NCBI RefSeq assembly: GCF_002157835.1
Contig: NZ_CP020809.1
Span: 868,001 to 932,000, forward strand
DNA from: Mycobacterium dioxanotrophicus
GTDB lineage: Bacteria > Actinomycetota > Actinomycetes > Mycobacteriales > Mycobacteriaceae
Length of the DNA stretch: 64,000 nt
Direction: 5' to 3'
Position numbers and translations under genes: made by a program
Notes under the pieces: model-generated
What the model saw: only the letters and a program-made list of their open reading frames with translations
What the model was told of the DNA's origin: nothing
The model's database searches: none
Shown here: piece after piece, positions 8,703 to 19,949 of the stretch
How the letters are laid out: every line of letters begins with the position of its first letter
Position numbering within the stretch: position 1 is the stretch's first letter

Positions 8703-10047
8703 ATGACCGTTCTGCCCCGCGGTGCTCGGCCACGGCGCGGCGGCCGAAGTCCAGGCTGGCTGCTCTTAACAGTGTTGCTGGTGCTCGCTATTTTGGCGAG
8801 TTCGGCGCTGGTGTTCACCGACCGCGTGGAGTTGCTGAAGTTAGCCGTCATCCTGGCGTTGTGGGCCGCCGTGGTGGCGGCGTTCGTCTCCGTCATCTAC
8901 CGCCGTCAGAGTGATCTCGACCAGGCCAAGGCCCGCGATCTGAAACTGGTATACGACCTTCAGCTCGATCGGGAGATCTCCGCGCGGCGCGAATACGAGC
9001 TGACCGTCGAGAGCCAGCTGCGCCGCGAACTGGCTTCGGAGCTGCGGGCCCAGGCCGCCGACGAGGTCGCCGCGCTGCGCGCCGAGCTGGCCGCGCTGCG
9101 GGCGAACCTCGAGATCCTGTTCGATGCCGATCTGTCGCACCGGCCTGCCATCGAGAACGACAAGAGCACCGTGCGGGCTGCGGGCCGCGTCACCGCCAGC
9201 AGGCTGGATGTGTCCCCGGTCGAGGACACCGACATCCGCAGCGTCCGGACCGAGGAAAGTCCCATCATCGACGTCCCTGCCGAGCCGCATCCGTCCGAGA
9301 ACGACTGGGTCGCGGCGGCGGCAGCAGCGGCGGCCGGTGGCGCGCACCGGCTGTCCGCCCAGGGCCCCGAGGAGCCGCGCCGCAGGCGCCGCATGCCCGA
9401 GGACCAGCAAGCTCGGCCGCCCAGCAGGAGCCGCCTCGTCCGGCGCCGCCGCAGCAGGCTCCGCAGCAGCCTGTTCCCCCGCAGCAACAGCCGCCGTCGA
9501 CGTGGGCACCGCCCCGCCGCCGCCGACCATGCCGCCGATGGAGCCGTCTCCCACCCTCGACGTGCCCGCCGCCCAGCGCCCGGCGCCGCCGAGCAGCCCG
9601 TGGTCCCCGCCGGACGCCCCGCCGCACCGGCTGCCCGAGCAGCCCCAAACCGGGTGGCAGCCTGCTCCAGCCGAAGGGCAGTTCATTCCCGCCGGTGCGC
9701 CGGGCAGCAACTGGGTCGCCCCGCCCGTGCCGGAGAACGGGGCGTCCAACGAGTACGTCGGCCGTCGCCGCGCTCCCGAGCAGGCTCCTGCCGAGCCGGT
9801 GATGTCCACCCAGCCACCCGAACCGCCACGTGGCCGCCACTCCGCCTCGTCCGACGCGGGCGACCCCGGCCGTCCGGTGCTGGCTGCGGAACCCTCGCAG
9901 CCTCCTCCGCCGCCGGAGCCCGAGCCCGAGCCGGAATCCGACGAAGCCAATGGTCAGCACGCCGGCGGGCAGTCGGTCAACGAGTTGCTGGCCCGCTTCC
10001 AGTCGGCGCCCGCCCAAGGTGGCGGTCGCAGACGCCGAGACGAGTGA
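8703..10047 (+). pseudogene. Proline-rich membrane-anchored protein (Rv3604c-like) interrupted by two frameshifts
   Basis: Starts at ATG 8703 (MTVLPRGARPRRGG). Two adjacent N-terminal TM segments (LLLTVLLVLAILASSALVF and AVILALWAAVVAAFVSVIY) are followed by a charged, coiled-coil-like stretch rich in Ala/Leu/Glu/Arg (about residues 75-145), then a Pro/Gln-rich tail. The frame that starts at 8703 degrades after about 9420. Between about 9423 and 9512 the natural-looking peptide (QQEPPRPAPPQQAPQQPVPP) is in a second frame. From about 9516 to the TGA at 10045-10047 it is in the third frame, ending NELLARFQSAPAQ and GGGRRRRDE. Adding one C in the run at 9420-9422 and one C in the run at 9512-9515 restores a single 448-residue protein. 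Either two sequence errors in GC homopolymers or a truly broken gene. Function unknown; the topology suggests a cell-envelope scaffold. Confidence 0.75.
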
Positions 10048-10128
10048 GCTAGTCTGTGGCAACCGTCCGGTACCCGCAGCGCGGGACTGGAACGATGACA
10101 ACTACTTCAACTTGTGAGGTCGTCTGCG

Positions 10129-11052
10129 ATGGAGCAGTTCGACGGGCTGCGTCCCGCGCGCCTTTCGGTCGGGATCATCTCGGCCGGTCGCGTCGGGACC
10201 GCGCTCGGCTACGCCCTGGAGCGGGCCGAGCATGTCGTGGTGGCGTGCAGCGCCATCTCGGAGCCGTCTCGGCTGCGGGCCCACCGCAGGCTGCCTGATA
10301 CGGCGATCCTGCCTGTCGACGAGGTCGCCGGGCGCGCCGAACTGCTGCTGCTCACGGTTCCCGACGCGGAACTGGCCGCGTTGGTGGCCGGGCTGGCCGC
10401 CACGGGTGCGGTGCGGCCGGGCACCATCGTGGTGCACACCTCCGGTGCCAACGGTGTCGGGATCCTGGCACCGCTGACCGCGCAAGGTTGTATCCCGCTG
10501 GCCATCCACCCCGCGATGACCTTCACCGGCTCCGACGAGGACATCGCCCGGCTGCCCGACACCTGCTTCGGCGTCACCGCCGCCGACGAGGTGGGTTATG
10601 CGATCGGCCAGTCACTCGTGCTGGAGATCGGCGGCGAGCCGTTCCGGGTGCGGGAAGACGCCAGGACGCAGTACCACGCCGCCCTGGCGCATGCCAGCAA
10701 CCATCTGGTGACCCTGGTGCTCGACGCCGTGGACGTCCTGCGGGCATCGCTGCGTGGTCAGGAACTGCTCGGCCAGGAACTCGTCGGCGACGAACCGGGC
10801 GGCCTGGCCGAACGGGTGGTGGCCCCGCTGGCGCGGGCAGCGCTCGAAAACGCCCTGCAGCGCGGGCAGTCCGCGCTGACCGGTCCGGTGGCACGCGGCG
10901 ACGCCGCCGCAGTGGCCGCCCACCTGAGCGCTCTGGAAGAACTGGATCCTCAACTGGCCCAGGCATATCGGGCCAACTCAATGCGTACTGCCCAGCGTGC
11001 CCACGCACCCGGAGACGTCTTCGAGGTGCTGGCGGAAACGAGCCAACGATGA
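10129..11052 (+). CDS. Rossmann-like / DUF2520 reductase-like protein
   Basis: 307 residues. N-terminal NAD(P)-binding Rossmann fold ([20 protein letters not shown], GxxxxGxxG-type loop) followed by a helical C-terminal domain (DUF2520) resembling those of 6-phosphogluconate-dehydrogenase-fold reductases; [14 protein letters not shown] and [15 protein letters not shown] are family-like segments. ATG 10129 is used; an in-frame GTG at 10114 is possible. The stop overlaps panC by 4 bases (ATGA), so it is translationally coupled to pantothenate synthesis. Inference: it could supply a step in that pathway such as ketopantoate reduction, since no classical panE is next to these genes, but the substrate cannot be read from the sequence. 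Confidence 0.75.
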   Translation: MEQFDGLRPARLSVGIISAGRVGTALGYALERAEHVVVACSAISEPSRLRAHRRLPDTAILPVDEVAGRAELLLLTVPDAELAALVAGLAATGAVRPGTIVVHTSGANGVGILAPLTAQGCIPLAIHPAMTFTGSDEDIARLPDTCFGVTAADEVGYAIGQSLVLEIGGEPFRVREDARTQYHAALAHASNHLVTLVLDAVDVLRASLRGQELLGQELVGDEPGGLAERVVAPLARAALENALQRGQSALTGPVARGDAAAVAAHLSALEELDPQLAQAYRANSMRTAQRAHAPGDVFEVLAETSQR

Positions 11053-11987
11053 GCCTGGACACCCCACCGAAATTCAGCGCGGGGGAACTCAACGTCTACC
11101 GCGACCCTGCCGACGTCTCCGCGGTCACGCGCGCGTTGCGGGGCACCGGGCGACGGGTGGCGCTGGTACCCACCATGGGTGCGCTGCACGAAGGGCATCT
11201 GACTCTGGTCAAGGCCGCCAAGCGCGTGCCGGGATCGGTGGTGGTGGTGTCGATCTTCGTCAACCCGCTGCAGTTCGGCGCGGGGGAGGACCTCGACGCC
11301 TACCCGCGGACCCTCGACGACGATCTGGCCGCGCTGCGCGCAGAAGGGGTCGACATCGCGTTCACCCCGACCGTCGCCGAGATCTACCCCGACGGGCCGC
11401 GCACCGAGGTGCACCCCGGCCCGCTCGGCGAGGAGCTCGAAGGCGCTTCGCGCCCAGGACATTTCGCCGGCGTGCTGACGGTCGTGCTGAAACTGCTCAA
11501 CATCGTGCACCCCGACAAGGCCTACTTCGGCGAGAAGGACTACCAGCAGCTGGCGCTGATCCGGCAGATGGTCACCGATCTCAACGTCGACGCGCAGATC
11601 GTCGGAGTGCCCACCGTGCGCGAGTCCGACGGGCTGGCCCTGTCCTCGCGCAACCGCTACCTCGATGCCGACGAGCGGGAGCAGGCCACCGCACTGTCGG
11701 CGGCGCTGCTGGCAGGCAAGTACGCCGCGGCCGGCGGTGCGGGTGCGGCGATCGACGCCGCCAGGGCCGTGCTCGACGAGGTGCCCGCCATCGATGTGGA
11801 CTACCTGCAGGTCCGCGATCCCCGGCTGGGCCCCGCACCCGAAGAGGGGCAGGCCCGGTTGCTGGTCGCCGCGCGGCTGGGGCGGACCCGGCTGCTCGAC
11901 AACATCGCCGTTGACATCGGCGCGTCCGCGGGTATCGACGGACACCCCCGCGTCGACGACAACCACGAACTGCCCTGGAGGAACTGA
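11049..11987 (+). CDS. panC: Pantothenate synthetase (pantoate-beta-alanine ligase)
   Basis: 312 residues. Joins pantoate and beta-alanine with ATP hydrolysis to AMP. Nucleotidyltransferase-fold signatures: [18 protein letters not shown] (HxGH-type motif), [40 protein letters not shown] and [16 protein letters not shown] (KMSKS-like loop). ATG 11049 overlaps the upstream TGA, and the stop overlaps the panD ATG at 11987. These tight overlaps make a DUF2520-panC-panD-coaX translational block. The N-terminal extension ([19 protein letters not shown]) is common in mycobacterial PanC. Confidence 0.97.
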   Translation: MSLDTPPKFSAGELNVYRDPADVSAVTRALRGTGRRVALVPTMGALHEGHLTLVKAAKRVPGSVVVVSIFVNPLQFGAGEDLDAYPRTLDDDLAALRAEGVDIAFTPTVAEIYPDGPRTEVHPGPLGEELEGASRPGHFAGVLTVVLKLLNIVHPDKAYFGEKDYQQLALIRQMVTDLNVDAQIVGVPTVRESDGLALSSRNRYLDADEREQATALSAALLAGKYAAAGGAGAAIDAARAVLDEVPAIDVDYLQVRDPRLGPAPEEGQARLLVAARLGRTRLLDNIAVDIGASAGIDGHPRVDDNHELPWRN

Positions 11988-12421
11988 TGCAACGCACAAT
12001 GCTCAAATCGAAGATCCACCGGGCCACGGTGACCCAGGCCGACCTGCACTACGTCGGTTCGGTGACCATCGACGCCGACCTGATGGAGGCGGCCGACCTG
12101 CTCGAAGGCGAGCAGGTGACCATCGTCGACATCGACAACGGCGCCCGGCTGGTGACCTATGCCATCACCGGTGAGCGGGGCACCGGAGTCATCGGGATCA
12201 ACGGTGCCGCAGCGCATCTCATTCACCCCGGCGACCTGGTCATCCTGATCGCCTACGGCGTGATGGAGGACGCCGAGGCGCGGGCGTACCGCCCGCGGAT
12301 CGTCTTCGTCGACGCCGACAACCGGCAGATCGACCTCGGAGAAGACCCGGCGTATGTGCCGCACCCGGCATTTTCGTCCTCCTCGCGTGCGGGTATCTCC
12401 GAGCTGATGTCGCCACGCTGA
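11987..12421 (+). CDS. panD: Aspartate 1-decarboxylase precursor
   Basis: 144 residues. Makes beta-alanine from aspartate for PanC. The proenzyme self-cleaves between Gly24 and Ser25 (HYVGSVTID) to form the pyruvoyl cofactor; Lys9 and Tyr22 of the active-site region are present, as are the [18 protein letters not shown] segment (here [20 protein letters not shown]) and the conserved Tyr. The C-terminal ~25 residues after [11 protein letters not shown] are a mycobacterial extension; in M. tuberculosis this tail has been linked to pyrazinoic-acid sensitivity. It overlaps panC upstream and coaX downstream by a single base each. Confidence 0.97.
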   Translation: MQRTMLKSKIHRATVTQADLHYVGSVTIDADLMEAADLLEGEQVTIVDIDNGARLVTYAITGERGTGVIGINGAAAHLIHPGDLVILIAYGVMEDAEARAYRPRIVFVDADNRQIDLGEDPAYVPHPAFSSSSRAGISELMSPR

Positions 12422-13236
12422 TGCTGCTCGCCATAGACGTCCGCAACACCCACACCATCGTCGGCCTCATCTCCGGTTCGGGAGATCACGCGAAAGTGGT
12501 GCAGCAGTGGCGGATTCGTACCGAGTCCGAGGTGACGGCCGACGAGCTGGCCTTGACCATCGACGGTCTGATCGGCGATGACGCCGACCAGCTGACCGGT
12601 GCGGCCGGCCTGTCCACCGTGCCGTCGGTGCTGCACGAGGTGCGGCTGATGCTCGAGCAGTACTGGCCGGCGGTGCCGCACGTGCTGATCGAACCGGGCG
12701 TGCGCACCGGCATCCCGCTGCTGGTGGACAACCCCAAAGAGGTCGGCGCCGACCGCATCGTGAATTGCCTTGCCGCGTACCACAAATACGGAACGGCCGC
12801 GATCGTGGTGGATTTCGGCTCGTCCATCTGCGTCGACGTGGTGTCGGCCAAGGGCGAGTTCCTCGGCGGTGCGATCGCGCCCGGTGTGCAGGTCTCGTCC
12901 GACGCCGCGGCGGCGCGCTCGGCCGCGCTGCGCCGCGTCGAGCTGACCCGACCACGCTCGGTGATCGGCAAGAACACCGTCGAGTGCATGCAGGCCGGTG
13001 CGGTCTTCGGATTCGCCGGTCTGGTCGACGGTCTGGTCAGCCGCATCCGGGAGGATGTCGACGGGTTCGCGGGCAGCAATGTCGCCGTCGTGGCGACCGG
13101 GTACACCGCTCCGCTGGTGCTGCCGGATCTGCGCACCGTCGAGCACTACGACCGGCATCTGACCCTCGACGGGCTGCGGCTGATCTTCGAACGCAACCGG
13201 GACTCACAGCGCGGACGGCTCAAGCCTGCGCGCTGA
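12421..13236 (+). CDS. coaX: Type III pantothenate kinase-like protein
   Basis: 271 residues, ASKHA-fold PanK-III family, which phosphorylates pantothenate in CoA synthesis. Expected landmarks are present: N-terminal phosphate loop [28 protein letters not shown] (109-112) carrying the catalytic Asp111, and DFGSSICVD (131-139). Two canonical residues differ: the usual D-x-G-N-T loop has Arg8 instead of Gly, and the usual D-x-G-T-A motif reads D-F-G-S-S. The M. tuberculosis protein, which as I recall has the same substitutions, has been reported inactive as a kinase, with CoaA doing the work. Annotate as CoaX-like with doubtful kinase activity. ATG 12421 overlaps the panD stop. Confidence 0.9.
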   Translation: MLLAIDVRNTHTIVGLISGSGDHAKVVQQWRIRTESEVTADELALTIDGLIGDDADQLTGAAGLSTVPSVLHEVRLMLEQYWPAVPHVLIEPGVRTGIPLLVDNPKEVGADRIVNCLAAYHKYGTAAIVVDFGSSICVDVVSAKGEFLGGAIAPGVQVSSDAAAARSAALRRVELTRPRSVIGKNTVECMQAGAVFGFAGLVDGLVSRIREDVDGFAGSNVAVVATGYTAPLVLPDLRTVEHYDRHLTLDGLRLIFERNRDSQRGRLKPAR

Positions 13237-13251
13237 CTAAGCTGGCATTTC

Positions 13252-14775
13252 GTGACCCAAGCCGATAGCCACGTAGCGTCCGAGTCCCAGGCCGACATCC
13301 CCGAGCAGTTCCGGATCCGTCAGGCCAAGCGGGAACGGTTGCTGGCCGAGGGGCGTGAACCGTATCCCGTTGTCGTGCCGCGCACCCACACGCTGGCCGA
13401 GCTGCGCAGCGCCTACCCCGACCTGGAAGCCGACACGCAGACCGGTCAGGTGGTCGGCATCGCCGGGCGCGTGGTGTTTGCCCGCAACTCCGGCAAGCTC
13501 TGCTTCGCGACCCTGCAGGAAGGCGACGGGACCCAGCTGCAGGTGATGATCAGCCTGGCGCAGGTCGGCCAGGAATCGCTGGACAGCTGGAAGAGCGATG
13601 TCGACCTCGGTGACATCGTGTTCGTCCACGGCGAGGTGATCAGCTCCAAACGTGGCGAATTGTCGGTTTTGGCCGATTCCTGGCAGATGGCTGCCAAGGC
13701 GCTGAGACCGCTTCCGGTTGCTCATAAAGAAATGAGCGAAGAAATGCGGGTGCGGCAGCGCTATGTCGATCTGATTGTGCGTCCGGAGGCGCGCACCATC
13801 GCGCGACAGCGCGTCGCAGTCGTGCGTGCAGTGCGCAACGCTCTGGAACGGCGCGGATTCCTCGAAGTCGAGACGCCGATGCTGCAGACTCAGGCCGGCG
13901 GTGCGGCCGCACGTCCGTTCATTACCCACTCCAATGCGCTCGACGTCGATCTCTACCTGCGGATCGCGCCGGAACTGTTCCTGAAACGGTGTGCGGTCGG
14001 GGGTTTTGAGAAGGTGTTCGAGTTAAATCGGAACTTTCGCAACGAAGGTGTCGATTCCACGCACTCACCGGAATTCGCGATGTTGGAGACATATCAGGCC
14101 TACGGTGACTACGACGACTCGGCGACGGTCACCCGGGAAGTTATTCAGGAGGTCGCCGACGAAGCGCTGGGTACCAGAGAAGTGCCATTGCCCGACGGCA
14201 CGGTCTACGATCTCGACGGCCAATGGGACTCCGTCGAAATGTATCCATCGCTCTCCGAAGCACTCGGTGAAGAGATCACCCCCCAGACATCGGTGGAGCG
14301 GTTGTGGCAGATCGCCGATCAACTCGGCGCCGAGATTCCCCGGGATCGTGGCTACGGGCACGGGAAATTGGTGGAAGAACTCTGGGAACACACCGTGGGC
14401 GACAAGTTGTGGGCACCCACGTTCGTGCGGGACTTCCCGGTCGAGACGACGCCGTTGGTGCGCGCGCACCGAAGTATTGTCGGAGTCACAGAAAAATGGG
14501 ATCTGTACGTCCGTAACTTCGAACTCGCGACCGGTTACTCCGAGTTGATCGATCCGGTAATCCAACGCGAACGTTTCGCGGCGCAGGCTCGCGCGGCAGC
14601 TGCCGGAGACGACGAGGCAATGGTTCTCGACGAGGATTTCCTTGCCGCATTGGAGTATGCGATGCCGCCGACGACTGGTACCGGAATGGGTATCGACCGG
14701 TTGTTGATGGCATTGACGGGGCTTTCAATTCGGGAGACGGTTTTGTTCCCGATTGTCCGGCGTCTCGGCAACTGA
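13252..14775 (+). CDS. lysS: Lysyl-tRNA synthetase, class II
   Basis: 507 residues. Charges tRNA-Lys. N-terminal OB-fold anticodon-binding domain (about 60-165, [22 protein letters not shown]), then the class II catalytic core: motif 1 around [23 protein letters not shown], motif 2 [25 protein letters not shown], motif 3 [19 protein letters not shown] start at 13252, 15 bp after coaX. From about 13630 onward third codon positions are clearly richer in A/T than in the 5' third or in neighbouring genes, and a rare TTA leucine codon is present at 14023-14025, suggesting a recombined 3' segment. No anomaly in active-site residues was seen. Confidence 0.96.
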   Translation: MTQADSHVASESQADIPEQFRIRQAKRERLLAEGREPYPVVVPRTHTLAELRSAYPDLEADTQTGQVVGIAGRVVFARNSGKLCFATLQEGDGTQLQVMISLAQVGQESLDSWKSDVDLGDIVFVHGEVISSKRGELSVLADSWQMAAKALRPLPVAHKEMSEEMRVRQRYVDLIVRPEARTIARQRVAVVRAVRNALERRGFLEVETPMLQTQAGGAAARPFITHSNALDVDLYLRIAPELFLKRCAVGGFEKVFELNRNFRNEGVDSTHSPEFAMLETYQAYGDYDDSATVTREVIQEVADEALGTREVPLPDGTVYDLDGQWDSVEMYPSLSEALGEEITPQTSVERLWQIADQLGAEIPRDRGYGHGKLVEELWEHTVGDKLWAPTFVRDFPVETTPLVRAHRSIVGVTEKWDLYVRNFELATGYSELIDPVIQRERFAAQARAAAAGDDEAMVLDEDFLAALEYAMPPTTGTGMGIDRLLMALTGLSIRETVLFPIVRRLGN

Positions 14776-14892
14776 GTGACTTCGAACCTGATCTGTTGTA
14801 TTAGCGCGCGTCGGTGTGGCACATTGGTCAACGAGGCGGGATACTGGCAACTACTCATCAATGCGTAGGCAGAAGGGTTCGGTGCGGGGCTA

Positions 14893-15237
14893 ATGGCAAA
14901 GAAAGTGACCGTCACGTTGGTTGACGATTTCGATGGTGCAGCCACCGCCGACGAGACGGTCGAATTCGGTCTCGACGGCGTCACCTATGAGATCGATCTT
15001 TCGTCCAAGAATGCGACCAAGCTTCGTAACGATCTCAAACAATGGGTCGAGGCCGGACGTCGTGTCGGTGGCCGCAGGCGCGGGCGCGCCGCGAGCCCGG
15101 CGGGCCGGGGCCGCGGGGCCATCGACCGCGAACAGAGCGCGGCCATCCGGGAATGGGCCCGCCGCAACGGGCACAATGTGTCGACCAGGGGCCGGATTCC
15201 CGCCGACGTGATCGACGCATTCCACGCGGCAACGTAA
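14893..15237 (+). CDS. lsr2: Nucleoid-associated protein Lsr2
   Basis: 114 residues. H-NS-like xenogeneic silencer that bridges AT-rich DNA. The N-terminal dimerisation domain ([36 protein letters not shown] region) is followed by a basic linker ([13 protein letters not shown]) and a C-terminal DNA-binding domain with the AT-hook-like RGR at residues 99-101 ([14 protein letters not shown]). ATG 14893. The 117-bp upstream gap is unusually A/T-rich for this genome and should hold the promoter. A hairpin terminator follows immediately. Confidence 0.97.
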   Translation: MAKKVTVTLVDDFDGAATADETVEFGLDGVTYEIDLSSKNATKLRNDLKQWVEAGRRVGGRRRGRAASPAGRGRGAIDREQSAAIREWARRNGHNVSTRGRIPADVIDAFHAAT

Positions 15238-15252
15238 AAGAGAATTGCCAGT

Positions 15253-15286
15253 ACACGGATCGGCGGTCACCGCCGGTCCGTGTTTT
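15253..15286 (+). terminator. Rho-independent terminator after lsr2
   Basis: Stem acacggatcggcgg (15253-15266), loop tca, and ccgccggtccgtgt (15270-15283): 14 bp with one wobble position, followed by a short T run (15283-15286). It begins 15 bp after the lsr2 stop. Confidence 0.8.
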
Positions 15287-15299
15287 CGCTAGCGGCGAA
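15285..15299. promoter_or_regulatory. ClgR-like operator upstream of clpC1
   Basis: ttcgc-tagcg-gcgaa: perfect 5-bp inverted repeats separated by 5 bases. This agrees with the ClgR motif as I recall it from Corynebacterium (CGCYNANRGCG core) except at one central base. ClgR is known to activate clp protease genes in actinobacteria. The site lies 192 bp before the clpC1 ATG and abuts the T run of the lsr2 terminator. Confidence 0.55.
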
Positions 15300-15490
15300 C
15301 CTTTCGGTGCCCATTTGCGGAAACGTTTCGCGCACCAGCGGCGTTGATCGTCTGCAGCATCGGGTACACGGGGTAAACGCGCAACCAAGCTCCGCACCCG
15401 AAGCTGCCGCCCACTAGAGTGGACGGTATGTACTACGTGCGGAGTGCTGCGCGTCAGTACCGCTATGCGACGGAGAGCAGGTAACCACCG

Positions 15491-18019
<2,529 letters not shown>

Positions 18020-18052
18020 TCGCCTCCGGCGACGAAGCTGAATAAGCGCCAA

Positions 18053-18090
18053 ACAAAAATGCCCCCACCATCCGGTGGGGGCATTTTTGT
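18053..18090. terminator. Bidirectional terminator between clpC1 and the convergent esterase gene
   Basis: 17-bp perfect stem: acaaaaatgcccccacc (18053-18069), loop atcc, ggtgggggcatttttgt (18074-18090). It carries an A-run on the left and a T-run on the right, so it can stop transcription from both sides. Confidence 0.95.
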
Positions 18091-18096
18091 TGCGGG

Positions 18097-19086
18097 CTAG
18101 CTGCCCAGCGCCGGTCCGATGGTGGTGTTCCAGGACTCCTGCATCTCCGACTCGAAAAGGCCCCACGTGTGCGAGCCCTCCGGGCGGGCGACGTAGTGCA
18201 CCGGAACTCCGGCTGCCGCTGCGGCGTCGGCGAACGCCCTGGTGCTGTCGGAGACGATGCGCTCGATCAGCCCGCCGGTGATGTTGGGTCCGAAGCCTTC
18301 GGGGAGCCGGTCGACGGCGCCTTCGCCTCCGCTGGTCGAGGCGGCCGCGTAGACGGCGGTGCCCTTCAGCTTCCCGACGTTCTTGGTGGGATCGTGCGCG
18401 ACCCACAGCGGACCGCCGGCCGGGCCCCACATGTTGTCCGCGCTGAGCCCGCCACCCATCAAGGTCAGCGAGACCTGCTGGGCGTTGTCGGAGGGGTTGA
18501 GCAGGCCGCTGTAGGAGCCGACGGCCCGGAACAGCCCGGGGGCCTGCACGGCGTAGTCGACGGCGGTGCCGCCGGTGCTCGACAGTCCGCCGACCGCGTT
18601 GCGCCCGTTCGTGTTGTACTGCGCGTTGATCACCGGCGGCAGTTCACGGGTCATGTAGGTCTGGTACTGCTTGCTGCCGTCGTTGACCCAGTCGGTCCAC
18701 CAGCTGAACTGCCCACCGAGCGGGGACACGACATTGACGTTCTTGTTGGCGAAGAAGCCCTGGATGTCGGTCATTCCGAACCAACTCTTGGCGCCGGGTG
18801 CGAAGTTGCCGCCCGGGTCGAGGTTGTCGCCACCGTCGATACCGGGCAGGAGGTAGAACGTCGGCGCACCCGAGCGCGGGGCTTTGAACACGTCGTTGAC
18901 GATCACCTGGTTCATGGCGGGCGAGTACACCGAGACCTTGTCCCAGCGATCGTTGACGTGCTCGATGCCGGTGATGTGCGCGCCGCCTTGCGGCGGGTCG
19001 GCTGCTGCCGTCGGCATCGACAGGAACGGCATCACTACAGTCAGGGCTGCTGCAAACACGCGAACACGGCGAAAGAGTTGATTCAC
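18097..19086 (-). CDS. Secreted antigen 85-family mycolyltransferase-like esterase
   Basis: About 329 residues. A signal peptide (VFAAALTVVMPFLSMPTAAA) is cleaved before DPPQGG. The mature part is an alpha/beta hydrolase of the Ag85/esterase D type: FYLLPGIDGG near the front, the nucleophile context GGLSSTGGTAVDYAV equivalent to the Ag85 GLSM motif, GSYSGLL after it, and the final catalytic His in EGSHTWGLFESEMQ. Family members transfer mycolates to trehalose or arabinogalactan, or hydrolyse related esters, in the cell envelope. It differs enough from Ag85A/B/C that donor and acceptor are not assigned. GTG 19086 is chosen because it gives a standard signal peptide; the in-frame ATG at 19131 adds 15 residues unlike a signal sequence. 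Confidence 0.75.
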   Translation of the reverse strand: MNQLFRRVRVFAAALTVVMPFLSMPTAAADPPQGGAHITGIEHVNDRWDKVSVYSPAMNQVIVNDVFKAPRSGAPTFYLLPGIDGGDNLDPGGNFAPGAKSWFGMTDIQGFFANKNVNVVSPLGGQFSWWTDWVNDGSKQYQTYMTRELPPVINAQYNTNGRNAVGGLSSTGGTAVDYAVQAPGLFRAVGSYSGLLNPSDNAQQVSLTLMGGGLSADNMWGPAGGPLWVAHDPTKNVGKLKGTAVYAAASTSGGEGAVDRLPEGFGPNITGGLIERIVSDSTRAFADAAAAAGVPVHYVARPEGSHTWGLFESEMQESWNTTIGPALGS

Positions 19087-19194
19087 GGCGTGATTATGTG
19101 GTCCAGGTATGTCACAGGCAGTGCATAGCAACGGGATTCACTGCTCGGTATTTGCGTTGTCACGCATCCACACCCACGAGGGAAGGGCTCTACC

Positions 19195-19560
19195 ATGCTG
19201 ATCGTCACCACCAACGACATTCCGGGCTGGGAAATTCAGCGGGTTTGCGGCGAGGTCTTCGGGCTGACAGTGCGGTCCCGAAACGCCTTCTCGCAGATGG
19301 GCGCCGGGTTCAAGAGCATGTTCGGCGGCGAGCTGCAGGGCATGACCAAGAACCTTGCCGAAAGCCGCAACGAGGCGATGGGCCGGCTGATGAACGAGGC
19401 CCGCGCCCGGGGCGGCAATGCGATCGTCGCGATGCGCTTCGACACCACCGAGATCGGCGATACCTGGACCGAGATCTGCGCCTACGGCACCGCCGTGCAG
19501 GCCGTGCCTGTCACCGACGCCGCCAAGTACACCGCACAGCAACTCGGGTACGGCGGCTGA
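19195..19560 (+). CDS. YbjQ/UPF0145 family protein
   Basis: 121 residues. The NDIPGWEIQRVCGEVFGLTVRS start, the RNEAMGRLMNEARARGGNAIVAMRFD middle and the C-terminal EICAYGTAVQAV are the characteristic blocks of the UPF0145/YbjQ (DUF74) heavy-metal-binding-like family, a small soluble oligomeric fold. No confirmed biochemical role. ATG 19195 follows GAGGGAAGGG. Divergent from the esterase gene, and just upstream of the cobalamin riboswitch. Confidence 0.85.
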   Translation: MLIVTTNDIPGWEIQRVCGEVFGLTVRSRNAFSQMGAGFKSMFGGELQGMTKNLAESRNEAMGRLMNEARARGGNAIVAMRFDTTEIGDTWTEICAYGTAVQAVPVTDAAKYTAQQLGYGG

Positions 19561-19571
19561 CACGGGAGATT

Positions 19572-19700
19572 CACAGGTTTACGATGCACCTGTAATCGAC
19601 GGACGAAGGAATCTGGTGAGAATCCAGAACGGTCGCGCCACTGTACACAGTCAGACCCTGAGCCCGTCACAGCTGCCACTGGGACGCGAACTCCCAGAAA
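19572..19700 (+). ncRNA. Cobalamin (B12) riboswitch
   Basis: The leader before cbtB contains the conserved core of a cobalamin riboswitch: aggaatctggtgagaatcc followed by agaacggtcgcgccactgt, where GCCACTGT is the B12-box signature, and later the cagtcagaccctgag segment. The first and last bases are approximate. In this class, adenosylcobalamin binding lowers expression of the downstream gene, here the cobalt importer genes cbtB-cbtA. Confidence 0.9.
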
Positions 19701-19711
19701 GGACCCCCCGG

Positions 19712-19927
19712 ATGACTTCTCCCGAGGCACGTAAGAGCTACGCGCCCACGCTCGATCTCTCGGCAACCAAAGCTGTGCTGTGGCTCAGCCTCACGGCGTT
19801 CCTGGCGCTCGTCGTGCTCTACTTCGTCGGCGTCGACCAGGGGGCCACCTCGGTGTTCGGCGACAACATGTACATCCACGAGTTCGTCCACGACGCCCGG
19901 CACCTGCTCGGCTTCCCCTGCCACTGA
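19712..19927 (+). CDS. cbtB: CbtB, small subunit of CbtAB cobalt transporter
   Basis: 71 residues: one TM segment (about 21-43, VLWLSLTAFLALVVLYFVGV) and a histidine-rich C-terminus HEFVHDARHLLGFPCH that matches the CbtB metal-binding signature. It works with CbtA in cobalt uptake for B12 synthesis. ATG 19712 is preceded by AAAGGA. A longer in-frame extension back to 19418 crosses the riboswitch and is not real. cbtA follows after 22 bp. Confidence 0.9.
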   Translation: MTSPEARKSYAPTLDLSATKAVLWLSLTAFLALVVLYFVGVDQGATSVFGDNMYIHEFVHDARHLLGFPCH

Positions 19928-19949
19928 TTCTCCGGCGGCACAAGCGAAC

